Positions 1 through 6,728 are shown, numbered from the stretch's first letter. The stretch: 15,622 nucleotides of DNA from DASZZZ01 sp036260375 (GCA_036260375.1 DASZZZ010000034.1:1-15622); one strand, 5' to 3'. Numbers and translations: made by a program. The notes: generated by a model from the letters alone, not told the origin.

Positions 1-88
1 GCACGCCGTCCTTTCCGTAGGCGCTCGCGGCTCCGACCCTCTCCAGCTGCACGTTGTGGCCGTGGACCCAAGATTCGTAGAGCGCCAC
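1..88 (-). CDS. 5' end of an unrecognised gene, cut by the window edge
   Basis: The minus strand carries an open frame that starts with GTG at 88 and runs off the window after 29 codons; the visible start reads MALYESWVHGHNVQLERVG. A very good Shine-Dalgarno run (GGGGAGGAGGAA) lies a few bases upstream of the GTG and decides the start. The Trp-Val-His-Gly-His stretch near the N-terminus looks like the opening strand of a small beta-rich protein, but I do not recognise the family with confidence. There is no signal peptide or membrane segment in the visible part. It is separate from the dioxygenase gene upstream by about 165 bp, so it may have its own promoter. The reading frame is well supported; the function is unknown. 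Confidence 0.6.
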   Translation of the reverse strand, partial: MALYESWVHGHNVQLERVGAASAYGKDGV

Positions 89-253
89 CGTTCCTCCTCC
101 CCTGCGAGCACGCGCGAAGCATCCGCCCATGGCGGGACAGAGGCTCGTCGACGCTCGTCCGCCCGATCGTGACGACGTCAGTCTGCCCACCGCGGGGTCT
201 GTCAACCCAGGCGATCGCGGCCGCGCCCGCCGCGGTCGATGAGCGTCCTTCTC
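89..253. other. Intergenic stretch between the dioxygenase and the partial gene
   Basis: No gene is visible here. It holds the ribosome binding site of the partial gene (about 92-104, minus strand) and a perfect minus-strand -35-like TTGACA at 205-200. No convincing -10 lies 16-18 bp after it, so I do not call a promoter. I see no clear terminator after the dioxygenase stop. Confidence 0.4.
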
Positions 254-1180
254 CTATGCGGTGCGGGCGCGGGCGCGTGGATCGGGCAGCGGCGTCAGGA
301 TGTCCTTCAGCTGGTCGCGCAGGTGCTCGTAGTTCGGCGGCAGCGACAGCGCCTCGCCGAGCGTGTCGAGGTCCTCGTCGGCGGTGAAGCCCGGCCCCAG
401 CGTCGCGATCTCGAACAACACGCCCGACGGCTCGCGGAAGTAGATCGAGCGGAAGTAGAAGCGGTCGATCACCGGCGTCGGCGACGCGCCGGCGTCCAGC
501 ACCCGCCGGCGCCACTGCTCGTGGTCCTCCATCGTCGACGCCCACGCGACGTGGTGCACGGTGCCGGCGCCGTTCAACGGCCGCTGCGCGGGCGGCGCGT
601 CGAACCGGTAAGAGCCGCCGCGGCGCTCGCCTCGCGCCGTCCACGACGCGTCGCCGTCGGGCGCGAAGCCAAGCACGCGCTCGAAGAACGCGGCGCTGTC
701 GCCGGGCGAGCGCGCGTACGCACGGACGCCGTCGAACCCGCGCAGCGCGTGCTCCAGGGGGACGTCGGGATGCTTGGCGCGCAGCGGCTCGTCGCCGGAG
801 TCGTCGACGACGAGCTCGAGGTCGAGGCCCTCGGGGTCGGAGAACAGCAGCGCCCGTTCGGAGCGGTCGACCGTCACGCCCTCGCGCCCGAGACGGCGCT
901 CCCAGAAGTCGAGCGCGTCGGGCGACTCGACGCGGAAGACGACGCGGTGGACCATCCCGTCGCCGGCGCGCCCGCGCGGCACGCCCGGGTACTCGAAGAA
1001 CGTGATGTCGGAGCCCGCGCTGCCGCGCTCGTCGGCGTAGAAGAGGTGGTACACGGTCGGATCGTCCTGGTTCACCGTGCGCTTGACCATGCGCAGGCCC
1101 AGCACGCCGGCGTAGAACTCCACGTTCTGAGGAGCGTCGGCCGTGATCGCCGTGACGTGGTGGATGCCCTCGAGCCTCAT
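254..1180 (-). CDS. Ring-cleaving dioxygenase of the VOC/glyoxalase superfamily (MhqO-like)
   Basis: This 308-residue cytosolic protein has two vicinal-oxygen-chelate modules, about residues 4-125 and 146-262. The motifs IHHVTAIT (His8), VHHVAW (His210) and LFEIAT (Glu257) supply the expected His-His-Glu metal triad, and length and layout match the 'ring-cleaving dioxygenase' proteins related to Bacillus MhqO/MhqA. Family members are thought to open hydroquinone- or catechol-type rings using Fe(II) and O2; the substrate here cannot be read from sequence. The ATG at 1180 is preceded by GGGAGG a few bases upstream. It is transcribed divergently from superoxide dismutase across 170 bp, which suggests a shared role against redox-active quinones, though this is inference. 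The C-terminal tail (residues 263-308), ending in an Arg/Ala-rich stretch, is normal for the family. Confidence 0.85.
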   Translation of the reverse strand: MRLEGIHHVTAITADAPQNVEFYAGVLGLRMVKRTVNQDDPTVYHLFYADERGSAGSDITFFEYPGVPRGRAGDGMVHRVVFRVESPDALDFWERRLGREGVTVDRSERALLFSDPEGLDLELVVDDSGDEPLRAKHPDVPLEHALRGFDGVRAYARSPGDSAAFFERVLGFAPDGDASWTARGERRGGSYRFDAPPAQRPLNGAGTVHHVAWASTMEDHEQWRRRVLDAGASPTPVIDRFYFRSIYFREPSGVLFEIATLGPGFTADEDLDTLGEALSLPPNYEHLRDQLKDILTPLPDPRARARTA

Positions 1181-1280
1181 GTCGCCTCCCGGTTGTCGTC
1201 ACGCGGCGCGAACCCGGTCCGCGCCGCGGACATTCCCCTTGCCGGCCCGCCGACACGTCCGCGTCGTCCCGCGCACGCGC

Positions 1281-1307
1281 TTGGCTTACTCAGCTTGGCG
1301 GTAGGCT
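1281..1307 (+). promoter_or_regulatory. Candidate promoter for superoxide dismutase
   Basis: TTGGCT at 1281-1286 and TAGGCT at 1302-1307 have a 15-bp spacer. The -10 has the actinobacterial TAnnnT form, the spacer is slightly short, and the predicted start leaves a leader of about 35-40 nt. A direct repeat GCTTGGC occurs at 1279-1285 and 1293-1299 across the -35 and spacer. Confidence 0.4.
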
Positions 1308-1350
1308 CGGAGGCACCACGACGACGCCAGGACGAGGAAAGGAGAAGGGG

Positions 1351-1956
1351 ATGGCCGAGAAGTACAGCCTGCCCGACCTGCCCTACGCCTACGACGCGCT
1401 CGAGCCGCACATCGACGCGCAGACGATGGAGATCCATCACTCCAAGCACCACCAGACGTACGTCGACAAGGCCAACGCGGCGCTCGAGGCGCTCGAGAAG
1501 GCGCGCGCCAACGGCGACGCGTCGCTCGTCGCGTACTGGACGCACGTCCACGCGTTCAACCTCGGCGGGCACATCAACCACACGATCTTCTGGCGCAACA
1601 TGAGCCCGGACGGCGGCGGCGAGCCAAGCGGCGCGCTCGCCGACCAGATCGCGACCGACTTCGGGAGCTTCGACGCGTTCAAGGCCCAGTTCACCGCCAA
1701 CGCCGTGGCGGTCGAGGGCTCGGGCTGGGGCTGGCTCGCGTGGGACGGCGTGTCCAAGAGCCTCGTCATCCAGCAGGTCGAGAAGCAGATGGACATCCTG
1801 ACGCCGGGCCTGTTCCCGCTGCTCGGCGTCGACGTGTGGGAGCACGCCTACTACCTCCGGTACCAGAACCGCCGGCCCGACTACGTCGCGGCGTGGTGGA
1901 ACGTCGTCGACTGGGCCAACGTCGCCGAGCGCCTCGAGCGCGCCCGCGGCTTCTGA
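1351..1956 (+). CDS. sodA: Superoxide dismutase, Fe/Mn family (probably Mn type)
   Basis: The 201-residue protein is full length for Fe/Mn superoxide dismutase, which converts superoxide to hydrogen peroxide and oxygen in the cytoplasm. The four metal ligands are visible: His29 (MEIHHSKHH), His77 (GGHINHTIFW), Asp161 and His165 (DVWEHAYY). The N-terminal alpha-hairpin domain covers about residues 1-90 and the alpha/beta domain the rest, including the conserved YQNRRPDYV near residue 171. The GGH context before the second ligand and a Gln near 146 (EKQMD) resemble Mn-dependent enzymes, so Mn is favoured, but cambialistic or Fe use cannot be excluded. The ATG follows an AAAGGAGAAGGGG Shine-Dalgarno run. 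No signal peptide is present. The gene stands alone and is followed by a strong hairpin. Confidence 0.97.
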   Translation: MAEKYSLPDLPYAYDALEPHIDAQTMEIHHSKHHQTYVDKANAALEALEKARANGDASLVAYWTHVHAFNLGGHINHTIFWRNMSPDGGGEPSGALADQIATDFGSFDAFKAQFTANAVAVEGSGWGWLAWDGVSKSLVIQQVEKQMDILTPGLFPLLGVDVWEHAYYLRYQNRRPDYVAAWWNVVDWANVAERLERARGF

Positions 1957-1972
1957 CGACCGGCGATCGACC

Positions 1973-2000
1973 GAGGACCGGGCCCACGGGCCCGGTCCTC
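1973..2000 (+). terminator. Strong GC hairpin after sodA (terminator-like, no T-run)
   Basis: GAGGACCGGGCCC at 1973-1985 is repeated perfectly inverted at 1988-2000, giving up to a 13-bp stem starting 17 nt after the sodA stop. No T-tract follows. It may act as a GC-type terminator or a 3'-end stabiliser. Confidence 0.6.
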
Positions 2001-2054
2001 GCGCGCCCGGCCGGGGCCGGCCCCGCGGCGGCCGTCTGCCCGCGTCGCTCGACG

Positions 2055-2088
2055 TGCCGAATTTGTCACCAGCCGACAACGCTCGGCA
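2055..2088. promoter_or_regulatory. Nested dyad between sodA and the sigma gene
   Basis: Outer arms TGCCGA (2055-2060) and TCGGCA (2083-2088) enclose inner arms TTGTC (2063-2067) and GACAA (2075-2079) with a 7-nt centre. As RNA this could fold as a hairpin with a 2x3 internal loop and a short ATTT after it. As DNA the inner dyad resembles the site at 2137-2153. Confidence 0.4.
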
Positions 2089-2136
2089 TTTCGCTGGCCC
2101 TCCGACCCGGGAATAGCCCCCGCCGCCGAGGCGTTT

Positions 2137-2153
2137 TTGTGTTCGGAGCACAA
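2137..2153. promoter_or_regulatory. Second TTGTG-N7-CACAA dyad, possible operator
   Basis: TTGTG (2137-2141) and CACAA (2149-2153) are separated by 7 bp and end five bases before a -35-like TTGACC. The spacing equals that of the inner dyad at 2063-2079, and the two centres are 74 bp apart, close to seven helical turns. The regulator is unknown. Confidence 0.35.
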
Positions 2154-2157
2154 CGGA

Positions 2158-2193
2158 TTGACCCTTCCCGAGGGAAAGGTAATCCCGTACGAT
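2158..2193 (+). promoter_or_regulatory. Candidate promoter of the sigma factor operon
   Basis: TTGACC at 2158-2163 lies 16 bp before TAATCC (2180-2185); a better -10 shape, TACGAT (2188-2193), is 24 bp away. The stretch is AT-richer than its surroundings. Which -10 is used cannot be decided by eye. Confidence 0.4.
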
Positions 2194-2386
2194 TGAGCAG
2201 GTTCCGTCGGCAGCTCCACGCCCACGCCGTCGAAGCAAGACCCGCCGCCCGGTTCCGCCACCACGTGGCACCTGTGGTTGCGCGCCGCGGGCGGACGTTC
2301 GACGGCGGCGGGCGACCGGGCGCGCACGTGCTCGCCCGGCGACGCGGGGCTGCCGAGGCGCGACGACGACGAGGGTGATGACTTAG
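2194..2386 (+). promoter_or_regulatory. Long, potentially structured 5' leader of the sigma operon
   Basis: No gene is evident between the candidate promoter and the sigma ATG. A perfect 10-base inverted repeat, CGCCGTCGAA (2225-2234) and TTCGACGGCG (2298-2307), could close a domain that contains ACCAC/GTGGT arms near 2258-2278. A second hairpin, CCGGGCG (2316-2322) with CGCCCGG (2333-2339), has GCACGTGC in its loop. The ribosome binding site is the modest GAGGG about 11 nt before the ATG. The pairings are visible in sequence; an RNA function is inference. Confidence 0.35.
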
Positions 2387-3337
2387 ATGAGCCAGGCGTC
2401 ACGGCCGTACGAAGCCCGCGAAGAGGCGGCGCACGAGGATCTCGTACGCCAGTATCTGCGCGAGATCGGCCAGTACCCGTTGCTGACCGACGTGCAGGAG
2501 GTCGAGCTCGCCAAGGCGATCGAGGACGGCGAGAAGGCCACCGAGAAGCTCGACGCGGCGAAGCGGCTGACCGACAAGCAGCGCCGCGACCTCGAGTACA
2601 CCGCCCGCACGGGGCGGGCCGCCAAGCGCCGGTTCATCCAGTCGAACCTCCGGCTCGTCGTGTCGATCGCCAAGAAGTACTCGGCCGCCGGCCTGCCGCT
2701 GCTCGACCTCATCCAGGAGGGCAACCTCGGCCTCATGCGGGCGGTGGAGAAGTTCGACTATCAGCGCGGCTTCAAGTTCTCGACGTACGCGACGTGGTGG
2801 ATCCGCCAGGCGATCACCCGTGCGATCGCCGACAAGGCGCGCACGATCCGCATCCCGGTGCACATGGTCGAGACGCTCTACCGCGTCCGCAAGGTCCAGT
2901 CCGAGCTGCTCGAGAAGCTCGGCCGCGAGCCCACCATCGAGGAGATCGCGGAGCAGAGCGACCTCACGCCCGAGAAGGTGCGCGAGGCGTTCCGCGTGCT
3001 GCCCGAGCCCGTGTCGCTGCACGAGCCCGTCGGCGACGAGGACGCCGAGCTCGGCGACTTCATCGAGGACGAGGACGTCGAGGGGCCGTTCCAGGCCGCC
3101 GCGGTGGCGCTGCGCCAGGAAGACCTGTGGGACATGCTGGGCTCGCTGTCGGACCGCGAGCGCAAGGTGCTCGCGCTCCGCTTCGGCCTCGTGACCGGCG
3201 AGCCGCGCACGCTCGAGGAGGTCGGCAAGGAGTTCAACCTCACGCGCGAGCGCATCCGCCAGATCGAGGCGAAGGCGCTGTCGAAGCTGCGCCACCCGTC
3301 GACGCCCGGCAAGCTCCGCGACATGGTGACGATCTGA
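2387..3337 (+). CDS. rpoD: Primary-type RNA polymerase sigma-70 factor (RpoD/SigA)
   Basis: This 316-residue protein directs RNA polymerase to -10/-35 promoters. Region 1.2 lies about residues 18-48 (REIGQYPLLT). Region 2 is at about 86-159, with NLRLVVSIAKKY, the LIQEGNLGLMRAV core-binding helix and the FSTYATWWIRQAITRAI melting and -10 recognition helix. Region 3 is about 160-235, and region 4 ends with the helix-turn-helix TLEEVGKEFNLTRERIRQIE (residues 275-294). All elements fit group 1 sigma factors, but the long acidic region 1.1 extension is absent, so it resembles the short primary or group 2 sigmas of actinobacteria. Whether it is the essential factor depends on other copies in the genome. 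It heads a compact operon: the Lrp-domain gene starts 11 nt after its stop. Confidence 0.93.
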   Translation: MSQASRPYEAREEAAHEDLVRQYLREIGQYPLLTDVQEVELAKAIEDGEKATEKLDAAKRLTDKQRRDLEYTARTGRAAKRRFIQSNLRLVVSIAKKYSAAGLPLLDLIQEGNLGLMRAVEKFDYQRGFKFSTYATWWIRQAITRAIADKARTIRIPVHMVETLYRVRKVQSELLEKLGREPTIEEIAEQSDLTPEKVREAFRVLPEPVSLHEPVGDEDAELGDFIEDEDVEGPFQAAAVALRQEDLWDMLGSLSDRERKVLALRFGLVTGEPRTLEEVGKEFNLTRERIRQIEAKALSKLRHPSTPGKLRDMVTI

Positions 3338-3348
3338 CCGCAGCGTCC

Positions 3349-3639
3349 ATGGTCACCACGGTCGTCCTCGCCACCTGCGACATCCACCGGGTTCCCGAGA
3401 CGGCGCAGGAGATCGCGGATCTCCCGGAGGTCACCGAGGTGTACTCCGTCGCGGGCGACTACGACCTCGTCATCATGGTGCGCGTGCGCGCGCACGAAGA
3501 CCTCGCGCGCGTCGTGACCGAGGGCATCGCGCGCGTCCCCGGCATCCAGCGGACCCAGACACTCGTCGCGTTCAAGGTCTACTCGCGCCACGACGTCGAG
3601 GCGCTGTTCTCGCTCGGGCTCGAGCAAGAGACGGCCTGA
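3349..3639 (+). CDS. Stand-alone Lrp/AsnC ligand-binding (RAM) domain protein
   Basis: The 96-residue protein consists of only the alpha/beta effector-binding domain of Lrp/AsnC regulators. The typical strand-helix-strand pattern is seen, with EVYSVAGDYDLVIMVRV (residues 30-46) containing the GxxD turn before the central strand and IQRTQTLVAFKVYSR (66-80) as the closing strand. There is no helix-turn-helix domain. Such proteins form oligomers that bind amino acids or related small ligands, and they may modulate full-length Lrp partners; the ligand here is unknown. The ATG at 3349 is chosen because it begins the first strand directly. It lies between the sigma factor (11-nt gap) and thiI (10-nt gap), so all three are probably one transcript. 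The functional link to them is not known. Confidence 0.85.
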   Translation: MVTTVVLATCDIHRVPETAQEIADLPEVTEVYSVAGDYDLVIMVRVRAHEDLARVVTEGIARVPGIQRTQTLVAFKVYSRHDVEALFSLGLEQETA

Positions 3640-3649
3640 CGCCGGCGCG

Positions 3650-4825
3650 ATGGACGCGCTCGTCGCGCACTATCACGAGATCGGCCTGAAGGGCCGCAAC
3701 CGCGACTTCTTCGAGTCCGCCCTCGAGCGCAACCTGCGCCGGGCGCTGCGAGGAACCGGCTACCGGCGCGTCCGCAGGGGCTTCGCGCGCGTCGTCGCCG
3801 ACTTCGAGCCCGGAGCGCGCCTCGACGACGCGCTCGAGCGCGCCGCGCGCGTGTTCGGCGTCGCGTACGTCGGACTCGGCACGCGCGTCGCCGCCGACAT
3901 GGACGAGATCACCGCCGCCGCGCTCGACGTCATGAGGCCGGAGCCGTTCGCGAGCTTCGCCGTGCGCGCCCGGCGCACGCACTCGAGCTTCGGCGCGCGC
4001 TCGAACGACGTCAACGTCGTCGTCGGGCGCGCGATCCAGGACGCGACCGGCGCGCGCGTCGATCTCGGCAACCCCGACGCGACGTGCCACGTCGAGCTGT
4101 TCGGCAACGCCGGCGTCGTGTACCGGCGCAGGATGCGGGGGCCGGGCGGGCTCCCGACGGGCACGTCGGGGCGCATGCTGGCGCTGATGTCCGGGGGCAT
4201 CGACTCGCCGGTGGCGGCGTGGCGCATGGCGCGACGCGGCGCGGAGGTCGAGCTCGTGCACTTCCACGGCCAGCCGTACACGGACCCCTCGTCGGCGCGC
4301 CAGGCGGCCGAGCTCGCCGACGTGCTCGCGCGCTACCAGCTGCGCGTGGTCCTGCACCTCGTGCCCCTGGCCGACGCCCAGCGCGAGATCGTCACGCACG
4401 CGCCGTCGCCGCTGCGCGTCGTCCTCTACCGCAGGACGATGCTGCGCATCGCCGCCGCGCTCGCGCACGACCGCGGCCTGCAGGCGCTCGTGACCGGGGA
4501 CTCGCTCGGCCAGGTCGCGTCGCAGACGATCGAGAACCTCGGCGCGGTCGACGCCGCGGTCCCCGGCGTCCAGGTGCTGCGGCCGCTAGTGGGCATGGAC
4601 AAGGTCGAGATCGTCGACGCCGCCACCGCTATCGGCACCTACGAGATCTCGACGCGCCGCTACCAGGACTGCTGCGTCCTGTTCGAGCCGCGCTCCCCCG
4701 CGACCCGCAGCGACGCACGCCTCGCGGAGCGCGCCGAGGGGGGCATCGACCTCGACGCGCTCGTCGGAAAGGCGCTCGCGGCGACCGAGACCCGCGTGTT
4801 CGAGCTCGCCCCCGCGGACGGTTAG
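3650..4825 (+). CDS. thiI: tRNA 4-thiouridine synthase ThiI (THUMP + PP-loop)
   Basis: ThiI adenylates uridine 8 of tRNA and replaces its oxygen with sulfur; in some bacteria it also serves thiamine thiazole synthesis. The 391-residue protein has an N-terminal ferredoxin-like/THUMP RNA-binding part (about 1-165) and a PP-loop ATPase domain with LALMSGGIDSPVAAW (SGGIDS at 181-186) and TGDSLGQVASQT (282-293). The YQDCCVLFEP motif holds Cys341/Cys342, the position of the family's catalytic cysteine. There is no C-terminal rhodanese domain as in E. coli ThiI, so a separate sulfur donor is needed; the SufS desulfurase or the sulfurtransferase in this window are candidates by inference. The Shine-Dalgarno signal is weak. 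Its TAG stop overlaps the stop of the converging aldehyde dehydrogenase gene. Confidence 0.93.
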   Translation: MDALVAHYHEIGLKGRNRDFFESALERNLRRALRGTGYRRVRRGFARVVADFEPGARLDDALERAARVFGVAYVGLGTRVAADMDEITAAALDVMRPEPFASFAVRARRTHSSFGARSNDVNVVVGRAIQDATGARVDLGNPDATCHVELFGNAGVVYRRRMRGPGGLPTGTSGRMLALMSGGIDSPVAAWRMARRGAEVELVHFHGQPYTDPSSARQAAELADVLARYQLRVVLHLVPLADAQREIVTHAPSPLRVVLYRRTMLRIAAALAHDRGLQALVTGDSLGQVASQTIENLGAVDAAVPGVQVLRPLVGMDKVEIVDAATAIGTYEISTRRYQDCCVLFEPRSPATRSDARLAERAEGGIDLDALVGKALAATETRVFELAPADG

Positions 4826-6405
4826 AGCCTCGACTTCACGACGCGGGCGACGTTGCGCAGCAGTGCGGAGGCGTGGCGCGCCCTGTCCGCGGCCCCCGGC
4901 GCGGCGAGCACCGCCGCGGCCGATCGCAGCAACGCGCGCGCGTCGTCGTCGTACGGGTACCAGTACGGCCGCTTGATCGCCGGCAGCAGGTTGCGCGCGA
5001 CGGTGACCGGATAGGTCATCTCGCGCAGCCCGTCGCGTCCGTTGAGACGGCCGTAGCCGGACTCCCCCACCCCGCCCCACGGAGCCCACGGCGCGCCCGC
5101 GGTCTCGCCGTGCCCGTTCACGGCGATCGTGCCGGCGCGGATGCGCGACGCGATCGCACGCGCGCGCCGCGGGTCGGTCGTCCACACCGACGCGGTGAGG
5201 TTGAAGCCCTCCTCGTTCGTGCGGCGCACCGCCTCGTGCTCGTCGCGCACACGCACGATCGGCAGCACCGGGCCGAACGTCTCCTCGCGCAGCACGTCCA
5301 TGTCCGTCGTGACGCCGGCGAGCACGGTCGGCGGGTAGAACAACGTGCCGTCGTCGCGCGCCGCGTCGGGACCGCCGGCGAGCACGCGCGCGCCCTTCGC
5401 GACGGCGTCGTCGACGTGACGCCGCACGGTGTCGAGCTGCGGGCCGAACGTCAACGCGCCGAGGTCCTCGTCGCCCGCCCCCTGACGGAGGCGGCGGAGC
5501 TTCGCGAGCAGGCGCGTCGTGAACTCGTCGGCGACGTCCTCCGCGACGAAGACCCGCTCGATCGACGCGCACGTCTGGCCCGCGTTGAAGAACGAGCTCC
5601 ACAGCAGGCCCGACGTCGCGACGTCGAGGTCGGCGTCGTCGCACACGATCGCGGCGTCGAGGCCCCCGAGCTCGAGCACGACCGGCGTGAGGTGTCGCGC
5701 GGCCGCGGCCGCGATCTTGCGACCGGTTGCCGGCGAGCCTATGAACGCGATCTTGTCGCACGGCGCGTCGACGAGCGCGGCGCCGACGTCGCCTGCGCCC
5801 TGGACGACCGTCGCCACGCCGGTCGGGAGCACGTCGAGGACGGCGCGCAGACGCTCGCCGACGCCCGGCGTGACCTCCGACGGCTTGAGCACGACGGCGT
5901 TGCCGGCGAACAGCGCCGGCGCGGCCGCCATGACCGCGAGAAAGAACGGATAGTTCCACGGCGTGATGCATCCGACGACGCCGTACGGACGCCGCTCGAC
6001 GCGCGTGCCGACGCCGACGAGCGCGCCGGCGAGCAGCCCGGGGCGCTCGGCGCGCAGCGTGCGGGCGGCGGTCCTCTCGTAGTACAGCAGCGTCATCACG
6101 GCGGGCACGACGTCGTGCGCGAGCGCCTCGGCGCGCGGCTTGCCGCACTCGGTCGAGACGGTGTCGACGACGTCGTCGAGCAGCTCGTAGACGCGTCGGC
6201 GCACGCCGCGCAGGATGCGGGCGCGTCCCTCCGGCGCGATCGCGGCCCACTCCGGCGCGACCTTGCGCGCGTGCGCGACCGCGTCGGCGACGTCCGTCGG
6301 CGCGGTCGCGGGGACCGTGCCGACGACCTCGCCCGTGCGCGGGTCGAAGGAGCGAAGCGGCTTCGGCGCGCGCGAGCGTCGCGGCCGCGACGTGGACGTG
6401 CTCAT
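4822..6405 (-). CDS. NAD(P)-dependent aldehyde dehydrogenase
   Basis: The 527-residue cytosolic enzyme belongs to the ALDH superfamily and oxidises an aldehyde to its acid. Visible landmarks are the catalytic Cys279 (FFNAGQTCAS), general base Glu245 (VVLELGGLDAA), Asn151 in TPWNYPF, the cofactor motif KPSE (174-177), the FIGSPATG turn (221-228) and EETFGPVLP. In LELGGLD the usual Lys or other residue after GG is Leu, a mild deviation. Overall it resembles succinate-semialdehyde/GabD2-like and broad-substrate ALDHs, so the substrate is uncertain. The N-terminus is Arg/Ser-rich before homology starts near residue 18. ATG at 6405 is preceded by GGGAGGCGTC. It lies 62 bp after the MoaD-like gene on the same strand and converges on thiI with overlapping stop codons. 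Confidence 0.93.
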   Translation of the reverse strand: MSTSTSRPRRSRAPKPLRSFDPRTGEVVGTVPATAPTDVADAVAHARKVAPEWAAIAPEGRARILRGVRRRVYELLDDVVDTVSTECGKPRAEALAHDVVPAVMTLLYYERTAARTLRAERPGLLAGALVGVGTRVERRPYGVVGCITPWNYPFFLAVMAAAPALFAGNAVVLKPSEVTPGVGERLRAVLDVLPTGVATVVQGAGDVGAALVDAPCDKIAFIGSPATGRKIAAAAARHLTPVVLELGGLDAAIVCDDADLDVATSGLLWSSFFNAGQTCASIERVFVAEDVADEFTTRLLAKLRRLRQGAGDEDLGALTFGPQLDTVRRHVDDAVAKGARVLAGGPDAARDDGTLFYPPTVLAGVTTDMDVLREETFGPVLPIVRVRDEHEAVRRTNEEGFNLTASVWTTDPRRARAIASRIRAGTIAVNGHGETAGAPWAPWGGVGESGYGRLNGRDGLREMTYPVTVARNLLPAIKRPYWYPYDDDARALLRSAAAVLAAPGAADRARHASALLRNVARVVKSRL

Positions 6406-6467
6406 GACGCCTCCCGGGATCGTGGTCGTGACACCGGTCAGGATCGAAGGGCGCGGGCGGCGTGATC

Positions 6468-6728
6468 CTACGCGCCGCCCTCGGTCCGCGCCCCGCCGGT
6501 GAACGGCGGCATCAGCACCACGTCGGCACCGTCGTGGACCGGGGCGTCGAGGCCCGCCTGCGTCCCGTCGACGAGGACCGCGAACACGAGGCGGCGCGGG
6601 GCGCCGAGCGCCTCGACGACCGCGCCGACCGTCGCGTCGTCCGCCACGTCGACCTCGGCGCGGTTGTCGTGCGCGGCCGGGGGCAGGTAGTCGCGCATCG
6701 CGCCGAAGCACGTGACCGTGACCCTCAC
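6468..6728 (-). CDS. MoaD/ThiS-family sulfur carrier protein with a C-terminal extension
   Basis: The 86-residue protein has the beta-grasp pattern of MoaD/ThiS: MRVTVTCFGAMRDYL at the start, VGAVVEAL in the helix, FAVLVDG, and GADVVLMPPFTGG near the end. Carriers of this type are adenylated and thiocarboxylated on a C-terminal Gly-Gly and then donate sulfur (molybdopterin, thiazole, or cysteine in CysO). Here Gly78-Gly79 at the family position is followed by ARTEGGA, so the functional terminus is not exposed as translated; a protease of the JAMM/Mec type would be needed, or the terminal EGG-A could be trimmed. The start is GTG, with GAGG seven bases upstream. Its neighbours are trpS (64-bp gap) and the aldehyde dehydrogenase. 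No MoaE, MoeB or ThiG gene is in the window, so the pathway is undecided. Confidence 0.82.
   Translation of the reverse strand: MRVTVTCFGAMRDYLPPAAHDNRAEVDVADDATVGAVVEALGAPRRLVFAVLVDGTQAGLDAPVHDGADVVLMPPFTGGARTEGGA

Noticed and set aside
200..205. Promoter for the partial gene at the left edge based on TTGACA
   Set aside because: The -35 is perfect but no TAnnnT-like -10 is found at 16-18 bp.
2137..2153. CRP-type site (TGTGA-N6-TCACA)
   Set aside because: The half-sites TGTG and CACA are 7 bp apart, while the CRP motif needs 8 bp between them, so the spacing is wrong.
4084..6465. Very long plus-strand open frame overlapping thiI and the aldehyde dehydrogenase
   Set aside because: It is Arg/Ala-rich with no family signature and lies out of frame or antisense to two clear genes; stop codons are rare in such GC-rich DNA.
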